From Pleodorina starrii (Eukaryota; Chlorophyta; Chlorophyceae; Chlamydomonadales; Volvocaceae): a DNA stretch of 64,000 nucleotides. Position 1 is the first letter of the stretch, and each line of letters begins with the position of its first letter. Below the pieces are notes generated by a model that was not told where the DNA came from, made no database searches, and was given only the letters and a program-made list of their open reading frames with translations. The position numbers and the translations under genes are program-made. The stretch is taken from NCBI GenBank assembly GCA_030267565.1, contig BRXU01000003.1, positions 868,001 through 932,000 of the forward strand. The letters are read 5' to 3'. Shown here in pieces: positions 12,801 through 22,566 of this stretch.

Positions 12801-15117
12801 CCTCCGTGACGGTCGGCAGGTTACCTGTTGCCGAGGGGTGTAGCAGGGATACGGTACAAAAGGATACCGCCTTGAGGCAAAACGGCAACACACCAGGCGG
12901 TGGGGAAAGATACCAGAGGCCTTCGCACTCCCGGCCCTCGACGGGTCTCTTACTTGCTCTTGCCAAGCCCCTAGCACCCTTGATCATCACCCTGCTACCC
13001 CCGCTAACACGGTAAGTACACCGCGGGGGATAAAAAGAAAATACCGTAGCGGAGAAGGAGACGGCGTTAGCGAACGGACCCAGAGTACACCGCGGGGGAA
13101 AACGCGCGTTGAGTCTCCGTCATGCGCTACAGACCGAGCCGATAGGCTCCCACGCGATTTGCCCCCGAATCCACTTCAGTTGAGGGGTAAGAGCAAGGAA
13201 GGGAGGCCGTTCTCGACTGCCTATTGGCCGCCGGCCCTTAGGCAGCCCCGCCCGCATTCCGCATCTCCCCCGCACGCAGCACGTACCGACTGTCAGCTGC
13301 TGTTGCTGCTGCTGTTGCTGTTGCACCTGCTGCTGCCGCCTCCGCTCCTGCATTGCCGCCACCTGCTGCTCCGCCGCCGCGACGTCGCCGCTCTCCATCT
13401 GGGTCAGCAGCTCTCTGCACCGCGCCGCACCGGAACAGAGGTATATATGCGTTGGAAAGGCCGGCATGCTTCCGCCCACAAAGCTTCACCTTATTCCGAC
13501 CAACCCGGTTCAGTACCGTATACCGCTGGCCAGCACCCCCTCGCCATCCACGCCCGCCCGAACGCTCACCACCCGGCACCCAGAAGCGGAGCGCCCCCCA
13601 AGCCCCAAGCCCCAACACACACATGCCGCCCACACGCCGCCACCATCGCCATCCGCTGCGGGGCACAGCAACCGATTCGTGAGGGCAGGCACCGACTCAC
13701 TTGTCCAGCGGCGCGCCCTTTGTGATTCGCTGTTCCATCTTGTTGAGCGAGTGCTCGCTAAGCACGCACTGCCGCTCGCGGAACAGGCCCAGCTCCTCGC
13801 GCGCGAAGCGCCCCTCGCGCTGCGCCGTCAGGCGCTCCGGCAGCGGCAGCGGCGCGCCGCTGCGGCGGTGCACGTCGAAGGACAGCAGCACGCTGGCAGC
13901 GACCGCTGGGGAGTCCTCACGATGCTGCATTGGTGTTGAGGGAGGTTCGGGGGTAAAGCGGAGGACCCGGGGGACGGGGGCAGGTGAGTAACCCTTCCAT
14001 CCAATCGCCAACACATGCCAATGCACCGGCCACCATCCGCATCTCTGCCCTAAAACCCGATCGACTCTGTTCCTTCACTGCCCGTCCGCCTGCTTCTGCT
14101 TCCCCATAACCCACCGTGTAGCTCCGATCGTAGGACACCATGGCCACCTGCAGCGGGTCCTTATCCGGCTGGTTCTCCGCAGCAGCGTTGCCCTGCTGCT
14201 GTGATGAGCCATCGGCCGCCTGCTCGCCTCCCAGTCCCGCCTGCGAGGCCTCAGGACCCGGCCCCGGGGCCTGTGGCCCGCCACCCGACTCGGGGTCCCC
14301 CGAGTTGGCTGAAGGTCCCGCGCCTTGCGCCTGCTGTTGCGGCTGTTGTTGCGTCTGGGCCGAGCCTGTGGGCGGTGCACACGAGTGAAAACGCGTTGAG
14401 GGACATTACGGTATACATCGCGGTGGACCAAAGGCTGAAAAGTAGGTTGTGATGCGTGCAGGGACGCCAAGGGGGGGAAGGCATTTCGTTGCAAAGAGGC
14501 AGAAGGGGGTTTGCGCACGATGCTGTGTTGCACCGCTGGCCTGCAGACTGGCACCGTGCGTGCACGAGGATAAAGCTCGAATGCACGTGATTGGGGTAGC
14601 CATGTTGGCAAGAAAGCAAGCTGCGCACGCGTTGATGTAGTGGAGCTTGACATGGACGGTCCACGTCCGGAGAAAGCAGCTTTCGGCTTGCTAGGCGTAT
14701 GCCACCACAACTTGACCCAGGCTCCCTCCCCCTCCCCCGCGCGCGGCCAGCCAAGCCCTTTTCAAGTCCCACAGGTATGTCTGTACCTCTTCGAAAGAGG
14801 TTGAAGACGCTTCTCCTGCTGGGCATGTCAGCAAGCGGCGCCCCTCCAGCACTTGGAGGCGGCGGTGGTGGTGCCGGTGCCGGTGCCGCGGGGGCCATCG
14901 TACTCCCAACGCCCTGCGAAGCCTGTACCTCTTGCTGCTGCATCTGCGGAGCTTGAACTGGCTCCGGTATAGGCTGTTGATACTGCGGGGCCTGCTGAGC
15001 GGTCGCATACTGGAGAGGCTGTGGCATCGCTCCAACTGTCGCCGGGATAAGTCCGCCCGCCTGAGGCTGCATCGCTTGCGCCGGCGCGCCATAAGGGTAT
15101 CCTGGCTGTGGATTCAT
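1..15117 (-). CDS. CC2D2A: CC2D2A (MKS6) ciliary transition-zone protein, C-terminus beyond the window
   Basis: Ortholog of the MKS-module transition-zone protein CC2D2A, which anchors the ciliary gate at the base of the cilium. The minus-strand model, in order, is 15117-14787, 14365-14115, 13924-13701, 13414-13287, 12824-12460, 11850-11668, 11352-11218, 10812-10747, 10414-10238, 9793-9437, 9211-9191, 8895-8743, 8109-7883, 7491-7393, 6839-6758, 6318-6179, 5913-5580, 4999-4811, 4564-4474, 4181-4011, 3622-3396, 3228-2890, 2292-2197, 1752-1667, 1253-1100, 868-689, 414-250, 14-1. All junctions are GT-AG and the frame holds through all 28 exons (about 1,661 residues). The start is the ATG opening MNPQPGYPYGAP. 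Family-diagnostic stretches appear in the right order: DPNDPRNAPLLELL, RRPLKRSRK, the C2 core with ERRFLGCIRVPLS and GTFKLEAPPVVLGY, and LKVARFVAH. The weakest junction is the GTCCTC donor at 4810. The orthology rests on recalled family sequence. Confidence 0.93.
1100..3228 (-). other. CC2D2A: CC2D2A C2 domain exons 22-25
   Basis: Exons 3228-2890, 2292-2197, 1752-1667 and 1253-1100 encode the C2 beta-sandwich. It opens with QLTVTVQRAANLPARM and continues to FVEVRFRS and FPLFNEQ. Then come NNDLITFNVFDE, RRFLGCIRVPLSAVYQL and the closing GTFKLEAPPVVLGYVQ. A glycine-rich insertion of about 40 residues sits in the first loop, where other CC2D2A proteins also carry a variable linker. I see no full set of calcium-coordinating aspartates, so a protein- or lipid-binding C2 is more likely than a calcium sensor (inference). 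Confidence 0.88.
2808..2850 (-). repeat. Dispersed short repeat, partial copy
   Basis: Reverse-strand copy of the GGGTAAAAAGAAG/ATACCGCAGCGG family described at 3632-3700. Here only the A-rich head and the start of the GGAGACGG part remain. Confidence 0.55.
3396..8109 (-). other. CC2D2A: CC2D2A central region, exons 13-21 (N-terminal C2-like plus helical segment)
   Basis: Exon 13 (8109-7883) encodes a poly-Q, six-Met, poly-Q tract followed by eight prolines. Exons 14-16 encode the first beta-rich module: VKLYVNGYYV, RFPESISAMLFERH and SYIGQVYIAIPG. This fits the CC2D2A N-terminal C2-like domain. Exons 17-21 encode ANRAQIMRWLADHVIDPNDP, RLDIFPDV, a basic helical stretch (RRMKVLERRWKAGIYRAP) and PRRPLKRSRKL just before the classical C2. 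Both order and spacing match the family. Confidence 0.85.
3632..3700 (+). repeat. Dispersed ~65-bp repeat, full copy in a CC2D2A intron
   Basis: The sequence reads GGGGTACCGTAAAAAGAAG, then ATACCGGTACCGCAGCGGAG, and ends GGGCGTTAGCGAACGGACCC. The same string recurs at 8910, 13026, 19042 (reverse) and in partial form elsewhere, always outside coding exons. It has no ORF and no obvious terminal inverted repeat. It could be a MITE or SINE derivative. Confidence 0.7.
8566..8742. repeat. 16-bp minisatellite in CC2D2A intron 12
   Basis: About ten degenerate copies of CCACCCGCCTCTCCGC end directly at the exon-12 donor (8743). Lengths and units vary, as expected for slippage. Confidence 0.8.
8910..8965 (+). 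repeat. Dispersed ~65-bp repeat, copy in CC2D2A intron
   Basis: Carries the GCAGCGGAGAAGGAGACGG and CGTTAGCGAACGGAC blocks of the family at 3632. The A-rich head is degenerate (GGTATAAAGAGC). Confidence 0.65.
9350..9425. repeat. Polypyrimidine CCCTCCCTT tract
   Basis: Pure pyrimidine run of CCCTCCCTTCC-type units in the CC2D2A intron between exons 10 and 11. It lies close to the minus-strand donor of exon 10. Confidence 0.8.
10120..10215. repeat. CA-rich simple repeat
   Basis: Two clustered (CA)n tracts in the CC2D2A intron between exons 9 and 10. A similar CACACT tract lies at about 1035-1075. Confidence 0.75.
13026..13081 (+). repeat. Dispersed ~65-bp repeat, full copy
   Basis: Reads GGGGATAAAAAGAAAATACC, then GTAGCGGAGAAGGAGACGGC and GTTAGCGAACGGACCC. 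Its best match is the copy at 3632. It lies in the CC2D2A intron between exons 4 and 5. Confidence 0.7.
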
Positions 15118-15973
15118 TACTTTGTAGTGCCCTGCGGTTGTGCCAGTATAGTCCGTTCAGCGCGTCTTGTTTCGCGTCTACATCGCCGTAGTCAAGGTGT
15201 TGACCTTGCGGTCATAACAAGTGCTCACGGCGGACGATATTGTGCAAGTTATGTCAAAAACTGTGCGGCTGACTTCTGCCAAAACGGCTCACGTCAAGCT
15301 CGGTCAGCTCCGTCCGAGCTTCCGTACCCTGGATTTAAAGGCAACCGACTCGGAACGGTAATCATATGCATAGTCGCGCTGCGAGTCATGTTTCTGGCAA
15401 TATGCTGCTGTAACTGATCCACGCACTGTATCTAGCCTCAGTTGCTCCGCTTCGGAAGTCGACTCGATCGTTAGGGATTACGTTTTACTTGTAAAAAGCA
15501 CTGTGTCAGAGCCCCGAAATCGCTTGAACGTGAGGTCCTTACGTCCCATATGGCGAGCCAAATGTCTCCGAAGCTCTTGGTGCGTTGCTGGAGTGTCGTT
15601 GATGTGGCTTGCCGCCACCAATCAGGAGCTTCTGGGTTACACTTTGGGTGGCGCCCGTCCTGACGTTCGTTTGTTACGCTGAATCTACAGATGCCGCTTG
15701 CATCAAGCGTTCACGCGCAGCGGGCTCTGCTTTCCCTAGCGCAGCCGCTGGCGTGCATCGGTACCACACACATAAGGTGCGCCACTTGATTGTCGCTTGC
15801 TATGATATGTCAGACCCAGATGTTTAGCGTGCATCGGCCTACGATTGCGGCGCTGCAGGGGTCTGACGACGTCACGTTGCGGGCTCAGCGAGCAGCAAAA
15901 ATCCGAGGTAAATCGCTCGCTTACAAATTACCTCGCGCATTAAACATGCGCGCATGTGTATCTCGCGTTGCAT
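15118..15973. promoter_or_regulatory. Divergent promoter region between CC2D2A and TIM44
   Basis: About 850 bp between the ATG of CC2D2A (minus) and the first in-frame ATG of TIM44 (plus). It is visibly less GC-rich than the flanking genes and has no long conserved ORF. It must hold both 5' UTRs and promoters, but I cannot point to a specific element. An unlocated 5' exon of TIM44 may also lie here. Confidence 0.6.
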
Positions 15974-18900
15974 ATGGGAGGCGGTTTGTCGATGTCCATC
16001 CCCGCGTACCGCAATCTTTCGCAGAGCGCGGAGGCGAGGACGTCAGGCGGCAGCCAGCAGCAAGAGCAGCAACAGCAGGCGTCGTCATCGTCCAGCGATC
16101 AGGCGCAGAACTTCTACAACACCTTCAAGGCGGGATATGAGCACGTCAAGTCCAAAACGGCCGGGGCAGCGGGAGGCGCCAGCGGACAGGAGCCGGCCGC
16201 AAAGCGCTTATTGCAGACGCTGGCGCAGGACCTTCGGGAAGTGCTCCTGCCAGCGCAGGATATCTCTTCGGCTACGCGAGCGTATACGGGGCCCGTCGCC
16301 ACCGCGACGTACGACGGGCCCACGGCGCTCGTCCTTGCGCGACAACAGGCGACGGGCTGGCAAAAGGCCTGGGACACGGTCCAGGAGAAGGTAAGGCAAG
16401 GGGCGGCGGGTGAGGCGGATCAGTTATGGTCTTCTCTGGGGTCAACCTGCTCCGGAGACCGCCGAGGGGCTCCAACCCGCCAGGGACACCAGCCCAGTTG
16501 CGCGGCCATGCGACTATGGAAGCAGCTGCTGTCGCACCGCCGCATAGAGGGTTTTCACGTTGGGGGGAAAGGTGCGCCGACCGACCGACCCCAGGAGGAT
16601 GTGAGCGCGGCCAATCTCGACTCGCGAACCGTCCCGTGGGTCGCACGTGGGTGTTGTGATCCTATGAATGCCCGGGTTGAAGGCCTCCACCCGTTCGATG
16701 GTCCGGGGGGGATTTGAGGGCTCGCTTTCTGGGTCTTCGGACGGTCAGCTTTGGTGCGACAGCCGCAGCTCCCAATGGGACGATGTGGGGATTGGCTGCG
16801 CACGTGCGGGCTTCGCAAACTTCTCACGTGTGCCGATGTGTGTGTACACGGGGGTGCAATGGCCCGGCGATTTCCGGCTCGAAGCCCGGGGGGAGAGACT
16901 CGAAAGCGGGGTGCTCAAAGCGGGGAGGGGGGCTCGAAAGCGGAGGCCTCCAAAGAGCGGGGGGGCTTGAAACGGGATGGTTGGGGCGAGACGCAGGATG
17001 CGGCCGACGCTGGGGTGAGCCGCCACAGCGGCCGTTGGGGTCCATTGGGGTCGGGCCCCGGCCCGGCTGGCGGGCTGCGCGACAGAGCCTGCGCAGCCGC
17101 GGACTTGGCCGGTCGTACTGCAGCAGGAGCCTGCTGTACGACATCTGTCGCACTGCATCGCTGTTGTGAGGCTCCGTGGGTCCCCCGGTTCCTGGGGGCG
17201 GAGATGCAGTGGCCTGCGTCTGCGTAGGGGGAGGGTGACGGCCTCCTCCCCCTCCTTCCCCCTCTCGGTTCGTGGGGTGGAGGGTGATCGCGGCTCCCCA
17301 CCGGGGGGTGACGTCTGCGCGCCGTCGGCACTACCGGCGGCAAAACCCCGACCGGCCGGCAGAAGTGTGTGGCACTGCGGCTGTCTTTATTCCCCCTGCG
17401 TTGTGGCCAGCTTGCGGCCGCGGGCACTGTTCCTTCCGGCCCAACCAGACGTCGCACAGAATGCGCGCAAGCAGCAGCAGCAGCTCCCAGAGTGCGCCCC
17501 GTCACCACAGGCTGGAAGAAGGAAACGGCAGTCCTCCGTTTGTTGCTTCCGGCTCTGGTTGCGGGGCATTGCGGCATTGCGGGGAATATCAGCGCGCCGT
17601 ACCCGGGTACAGCCTCCCGCGCGGCTTCCTCGTTCCGCCGCCCTTCTCTTCCCTGCCGTGCGCGGCCTTGCCCTGGGCCCCCTGCCGAAGCAAGGTCAGC
17701 ATGCACGTATGCTTCACTGAACGGTTTCCTCTCGACTTAAGGCGGCGGTGAAGTGACGAAAACGTCTGGCTCGTTGGCTTGTTCCCTCTTGTGTTGTGTT
17801 GTGCAGCTGGGCGGCATTCCGTTGGTTGGCAAGTTCCTAAACCTCAAGGTGAGTCCGCCGGTGACCGGGAGGGCCGGAATGTGCCGGTTGGGGTTCGGGG
17901 CTGGGGTTTCGGGTGGGGGACTTGGGCTGGGGTTCGGGGGTTCGGGCTGGGCTAGCGTGTTGAGATGCGGCGAAGCCAATGCGGCATGGACTGCGCCACC
18001 CTAGGGGCTCTGCCGGGTAGGGCCTGGTCCCTGCGTGGCTCTCGAAAGGACCAAAGGGGGCGGATCCGATCGTAAGAGCGTGAGAGGGGGCGCGGGAACA
18101 CATGACGCCAGGGACAGGCGCGAGGGCGGATTGGGGCAAGGGCGAGGCCGGCGCATCATGCCGTGCGGGACTTCACAATGCACGCCAGCGCCTGCTGTGT
18201 GCCATTGTGGCAAGAGCTAGAAACGCTGGGTGGGAGCCTGCTGTAGAGATCGCGACGCAGCTTTTGCGCTGGTTCGTCACCACCCGAGTCACCCGGTGGC
18301 AGCAGGAGCGGCCCGGTCACTCCCGGGCTCTCGACATCGGGTGTAGAGGCATGGCGTGATGAGGGCGTACAGTGAGGAGGGGCCCCAGACAGACAGACAG
18401 ACAGACTGACTGACTGACGGGGTTCTTGCGATGGGGCAGGCGGCAAACGGGACCACCCCGCCCCGACACGACCGTTGGGGTGCCGGGACGCGACCAAATG
18501 GCGGGACGCGACCAAGTGGCGGGCTCCTCGCGGCGGCGTGACCATAACCCCCTGGCCATGCATGCTTTTTTGATTAGCCACTAAGCCAGTAAGCCAATAA
18601 GTTTTGCCGGCCGCGCTCAGACAGCTGGCTCCCGCCCGACCCTGCCGGCCCTTCCCGTTTCTCCCCTCCCTCCCCTCCCCTCCCTGCGTTTCAATGTCAC
18701 GGGCAGGTCACGGATACTGCGGCCTACAAGAAGGGTCAGGAGCTTGTGGAGGACCTCAAGGACAAGTACGAGACCAGCGACCACCCAGTCGTACACAAAG
18801 TCGAGGTGGGTGGGTGGGTGGGTGGGTGGGTGGGTGGGTGGGGACTGCCGGGGCCTGTTGGCGCCTTGGGGGGGAGGCCGGGTGGACGGGGGGACCAAGC

Positions 18901-20794
18901 ACGACGGCCCTCTCTCCCCCGCCCGCTCCCGCCCCTGCTCCGTCTTGACCCGCCGGTTATCAGCCCTGCTTCCGCCACCACCCCCAACCCCGCTCCTGCG
19001 CTGCCCCCCGACATTTCCCCCCAGGGCTGCATTGCTGGGCTCAGGGTCCGTTCGCTAACGCTGTCTCCGTCCCTTCGCTGCGGTATCCGCTGCGGTATCT
19101 TCTTCTATCTTATACTCACCCACCCCCGGATTCCCTGTTTCGTTCCTGCATACACTCCCCAACCCCCCGCGGGTGTTGTAGGACATCAAGTCGCGCATGT
19201 TCACGGGCAGCGAGGCTTCCCGGGCCATGCGGGAGATCCGGGTGCGCGACCCCGCCTTCGACATGAACCGATTCGTGCAGTCGGTCAAGCTGGACGCGCC
19301 CTCGGTGGTGAGTCGGGGAGGAGGGGGAGAAGCTGCTTCGGGGGAGCCGGTTCGGGGAATTGGGGCGCTTTGGGTCATATACCGGTATCTGGGGCCAAAC
19401 GAGTTGCCGCTTGGTGGCGGCGTGGAGACGGGCAGGCGGGCGGGTGGGGGCGAAGCCGGAGACCATGCACGCATCTTGGGTTCTTGGCGGCGGCTGCTCG
19501 CCTCCCTGCAACACCCCCACTTCCCTCCTTCCCGGCCCTCCCCCCTTCGCCTCCTCCTCTCCTCCTTGACAGGTCCGCGCGTTCCTTAAGCACGACCTGG
19601 AGACGTTGTCGCAGCACTGCGGGCCGGAACTGCTGGAGCGCTTTGCCGGCATATTCAAGCACTTTGACGAGCAGGTGCGTAACGCGGGGTTGAGTGAATA
19701 CCGGATCGTTGATCGTTGCTGCCATAAGGCCCATATCTGGTGGACGGATAGGGATTGGAGTGGGCTGGAATGGAATGGAATGGATGGGACTAGGGTGTGG
19801 AGTGGATTGGTTCTGACTCCTCTCCTCTCCTCCCTCAAGTCGGACTCCGGCCTGCACGTGGAGTACCCCCAAGTCGGATTGGTATATCCCTCTCCCGCGG
19901 CTCTGTTACTTCTTTTTGGGTGTATCTCGGCCTGCCCGCTTGCCTGTTGGGTACTTCTCCATCCTGCCTGCCAGCCGGTTCGGACCGTCCTACCGTATTT
20001 TCCTGTTGCGCTGCGCGCGCTTGCGGCCTGTGAGCCGTGCCGTCGCCAGCCACTCCGCCTTGGGTTTGACACACCGCGTCCTCCGACACCGCCCCCGGGT
20101 GCACGCGCCGCCTCACCGTGCTGCCGTGCAGGGCGTCTTTGAGGACCCCTCGATCCTCTTCATCGGAGACGTGGAGATTGTCGAGGTAGGCTGGTGCCGG
20201 GCGCGAGGGCAGCTGGGACGCTACTTCTTGGGCCGGGAGCTGTACAGCTTCGTTGTTGTACACGGCCGAATGGCCCCGGTGTAGCGGGACGTCACACGAT
20301 GCCGGGCAGCCCTACCTCCCCCGTCTTCTACACTTCCCGTCCCGCCCGCCTTTTTCCTTGTACCACTGCCCTTGTACCGGACGTCCCTCCTCAACCGCGC
20401 CTGATCCCGCCTTTCCCTCCCCAACTGCACCTGATCCCGCGGCTCCCTCCGCTCCCTCCTCAACCGCACCTGATCCCGCCGCTCCCTCAACCGCACCTGA
20501 TCCCGCCGCTCCCTCCCCTCCCGCCGCTCCCGCCGCTCCCTTCTCGCCCTTCAGGTTCGGCTGATGGACGACGACCCGTTCATCATCGCTCAGTTCCACT
20601 GCCAGCAGCTCAAGTGCACGCGCGACAAGTTCGGCAACGTCATCGACGGCTCCGCCAACCAGATCCAGCGCGTCTACTACTTTTGGGGGCTGCAGCAGGA
20701 GCGCTCGCCCGTGGTGACGGCCGAGGGCAAGGTGCTGCCGCCGCGCTGGGTCATCAAGGACATGATGTGGCAGTCCATGTTGGCACTGGTCTAG
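15974..20794 (+). CDS. TIM44: TIM44, mitochondrial inner-membrane import motor subunit
   Basis: Peripheral matrix-side protein that docks mtHsp70 and the PAM motor onto the TIM23 translocase. The model is 15974-16390, 17807-17848, 18707-18805, 19182-19307, 19573-19674, 20132-20185, 20555-20794. Every intron is GT-AG and phase 0. Diagnostic stretches are the middle region (QKAWDTVQEK, LGGIPLVGKFLNLK, YETSDHPVVHKVE) and the Tim44 fold (RDPAFDMNRFV, LETLSQHCGPELLERFAG, DPSILFIGDVEIVEV, RVYYFWGLQQE). The model gives 359 residues against roughly 430-470 for the family, and the N-terminus lacks an obvious targeting presequence, so a 5' exon is probably missing. The 1.4-kb intron 1 shows nothing recognisable. 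The stop codon lies in a 40-60 bp tandem repeat that founds the downstream duplicated blocks. Confidence 0.93.
18806..18843 (+). repeat. (GGGT)n microsatellite at the TIM44 exon 3 donor
   Basis: The tract starts with the splice donor of exon 3 (GAG|GTGGGTGGG), so every unit repeats a donor-like GTGGGT. Confidence 0.85.
19042..19110 (-). repeat. Dispersed ~65-bp repeat, reverse copy in TIM44 intron 3
   Basis: Reads GGGTCCGTTCGCTAACGCTG on the plus strand, followed by TCTCCGTCCCTTCGCTGCGG and a duplicated GGTATC(T) block. It is the reverse complement of the family at 3632. Confidence 0.65.
20388..20545 (+). repeat. CCTGATCCCGC minisatellite in the last TIM44 intron
   Basis: Five degenerate copies of AACCGCACCTGATCCCGCCG separated by CTCCCTC units. 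They abut the polypyrimidine tract of the last acceptor. Confidence 0.75.
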
Positions 20795-22566
20795 GCGGGA
20801 GTCTGGGTTGGCCGGTCGCGCTGCCACTGGCGGTAGCTGGGCAAGCTGGTCTAGGGGGGAGGTGGCCGGTCGCGCTGCCACTGGCGGAGCGGTCAGGTAG
20901 CTGGGCAGGCGGCGCTGGGGCAGATGGGACCCATGTAGCAGGGAAGGCGTTGGCGGTTGGTTGTGAGGCGGAGGTCTGAACATACGGCGCAGCGCTGCAT
21001 TGCACCCACAGCCGAGCCTGATTGGCGCTGGTGGAAGGAGGAGGACAGACAGGCGGTCGGTTTTCATGCCGAGCTGGCGGCGGGCTGGGTTGGGATGGCA
21101 GTTGAGTGTAGCGCTGGAGCACAGCACAACACAGCTGTGCACAATGTATTTGTGCACCGTCGGGGTCTCCTGGTGGTGCCCCGGTGCGGGGCGGCTGTCT
21201 GTCTTCAATCGGGGGGGAGCTTGAGGGTTGTTTTTGGCGACGGCACCGAGCGCTTCTTGGTCCGTGGGCAGCAAGGCAGCAAAAGCTGTCTGAAAGGCTG
21301 CGCATGGCGGCATGCGTGAGGCGCATGGGGAACAGCGCAGCAGAACCCACATTACCGCGGGCGGGATGTGGGGTGGGTTCCTGGTGTCGTGGTGACAGTA
21401 ATGGGAAAGGACTTCAGACGCCCTTGGACGCGGCTGAGAGCGAGCTGGGGCCCTTCGCTCCGCCGCACACTGCTTGTGTTGTGTTGTGTTCCTTGGTTCT
21501 TTTGCTTCTTTTTTGTATGCATCAGCGCTGTTGTCGCCTGTTAAAAAGTACCGGTAATTGTGTGTGTCTGTGCGGTGGGTTGCGAGGGAAGCGGGGCCCA
21601 TGCGGCCATCCATGAAGGGCAACAAGAACCGGTCGTTTGGGGAAGGAGCAGGATGACTGCGGTGTGCGGTGTGCGAACTGAGGCGGAGGTGTTGCCTCAC
21701 TTGTGTAGTTTTGCCTGGCTTTTGCCTGCTCATCAGTGAGCGAATCGTTTTGATAGTGGACCCAATGGGGGGTTTTTCTACAGCTGCGTATCGCACCTGG
21801 CGCTCTGGTCGCGGCCGAACTCCACAGTTGGCGCTGGGCATATGGAAACGTCATAGCAGGGATGTGGGCTTGCTGGGACGGCATCCGATAGCCGGGGCAC
21901 CGGCCAAGCGGAGGAACAGCCAGGCGGAGATCCAGAGGAGGACACTGGCGGCCCAAATCGTTTGAAGGTTTGGGGGTACAGATGGAACCAAGCGGTACTA
22001 TCTGTAGCGCCATTCCGGGGCGGTCACTGGTGACTGACTGACTGACGAGACGTTTGTAAGTAAGTTTAGCGCGCCTTTACCGGTATTGGCCACAACAGCC
22101 TGCCCGGCTGGGTTTGAAGTAGTTAACAGAGCGGCATGAAGCGGTTCCCATACGAGCGCTGACTCGGACACCGCCTGGACCGGCTGATAACCTATCTAGG
22201 TCCACACCGCAGCCATCGATGGAAGCCTGTGAGGAGTCTTGGAGCGCGGGCAGGCTATCCAGGCGTGTGGCTTTCATGTCTTTAGGGAAGCGGGAAGGGA
22301 AGAGGTGGTCAACTGGTCATCCACTCAACGGTCGCCGTACGGATTTCGGATTCGAGAATCAATATTGCCACGGAGCAAGCTTAGGAAAAAAAACACTATT
22401 TCCATAGATGACCAGCTTACCGCTTTAAATAACTTCTTGGGCCTTCTGCTCACGCCAAGCCTTGCGGAAGGCCGCTTCCCTGGAATCTTACAAGTTGGGC
22501 ATTATGCTATCTCATACAGGCGCAAGAATCCTTGAGCGTACATTTGAATGATATAGGGACAAAACA
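20795..22566 (+). repeat. Duplicated leader block 1 (upstream of ankyrin copy a)
   Basis: No gene found. It starts as the TIM44 3' region: a tandem repeat around CTGGTCTAGG at 20785 and 20844, followed by CGCTGCCACTGGCGG. The block from about 21050 recurs at 31490-31990 and 53710-54760, with stretches of near identity. The last ~400 bp, from CACACCGCAGCCATCGATGG (22203) to the ATG, recur before all five ankyrin genes and probably hold their 5' UTR and promoter. Confidence 0.8.

Larger units (their letters stand above)
8743..15117 (-). other. CC2D2A: CC2D2A N-terminal coiled-coil and low-complexity region, exons 1-12
   Basis: Exons 1-5 encode proline- and glutamine-rich, poorly conserved sequence (MNPQPGYPYG..., QTQQQPQQQAQG...). 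FREL-like helices (REELGLFRERQCVLSEHSLN) and MDPMYAFQWLDENGLMVYV are embedded in it. Exons 6-10 encode charged helices likely to form coiled coils (AVGLVSFYASKLAALEDSML, EMRQLKEEEEALLSSTVRAM). Exon 11 is a 21-nt microexon at 9191-9211 encoding EVKIRRA. Exon 12 encodes EEQLELQLKAAEMVKKGQ. An extra exon between 11353 and 11667 cannot be excluded because a strong GTGAGTGAG donor lies there, but I found no convincing acceptor. Confidence 0.75.

Noticed and set aside
15790..16140. Plus-strand ORF overlapping the TIM44 start
   Set aside because: Its 3' part is an out-of-frame reading of the conserved TIM44 exon; only its MRACVSRVAYGRR piece is noted as a possible presequence.
19836..19890. Possible extra TIM44 exon (SDSGLHVEYPQ)
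   Set aside because: The family alignment runs directly from KHFDEQ to GVFEDPS, and the flanking splice sites are weak.
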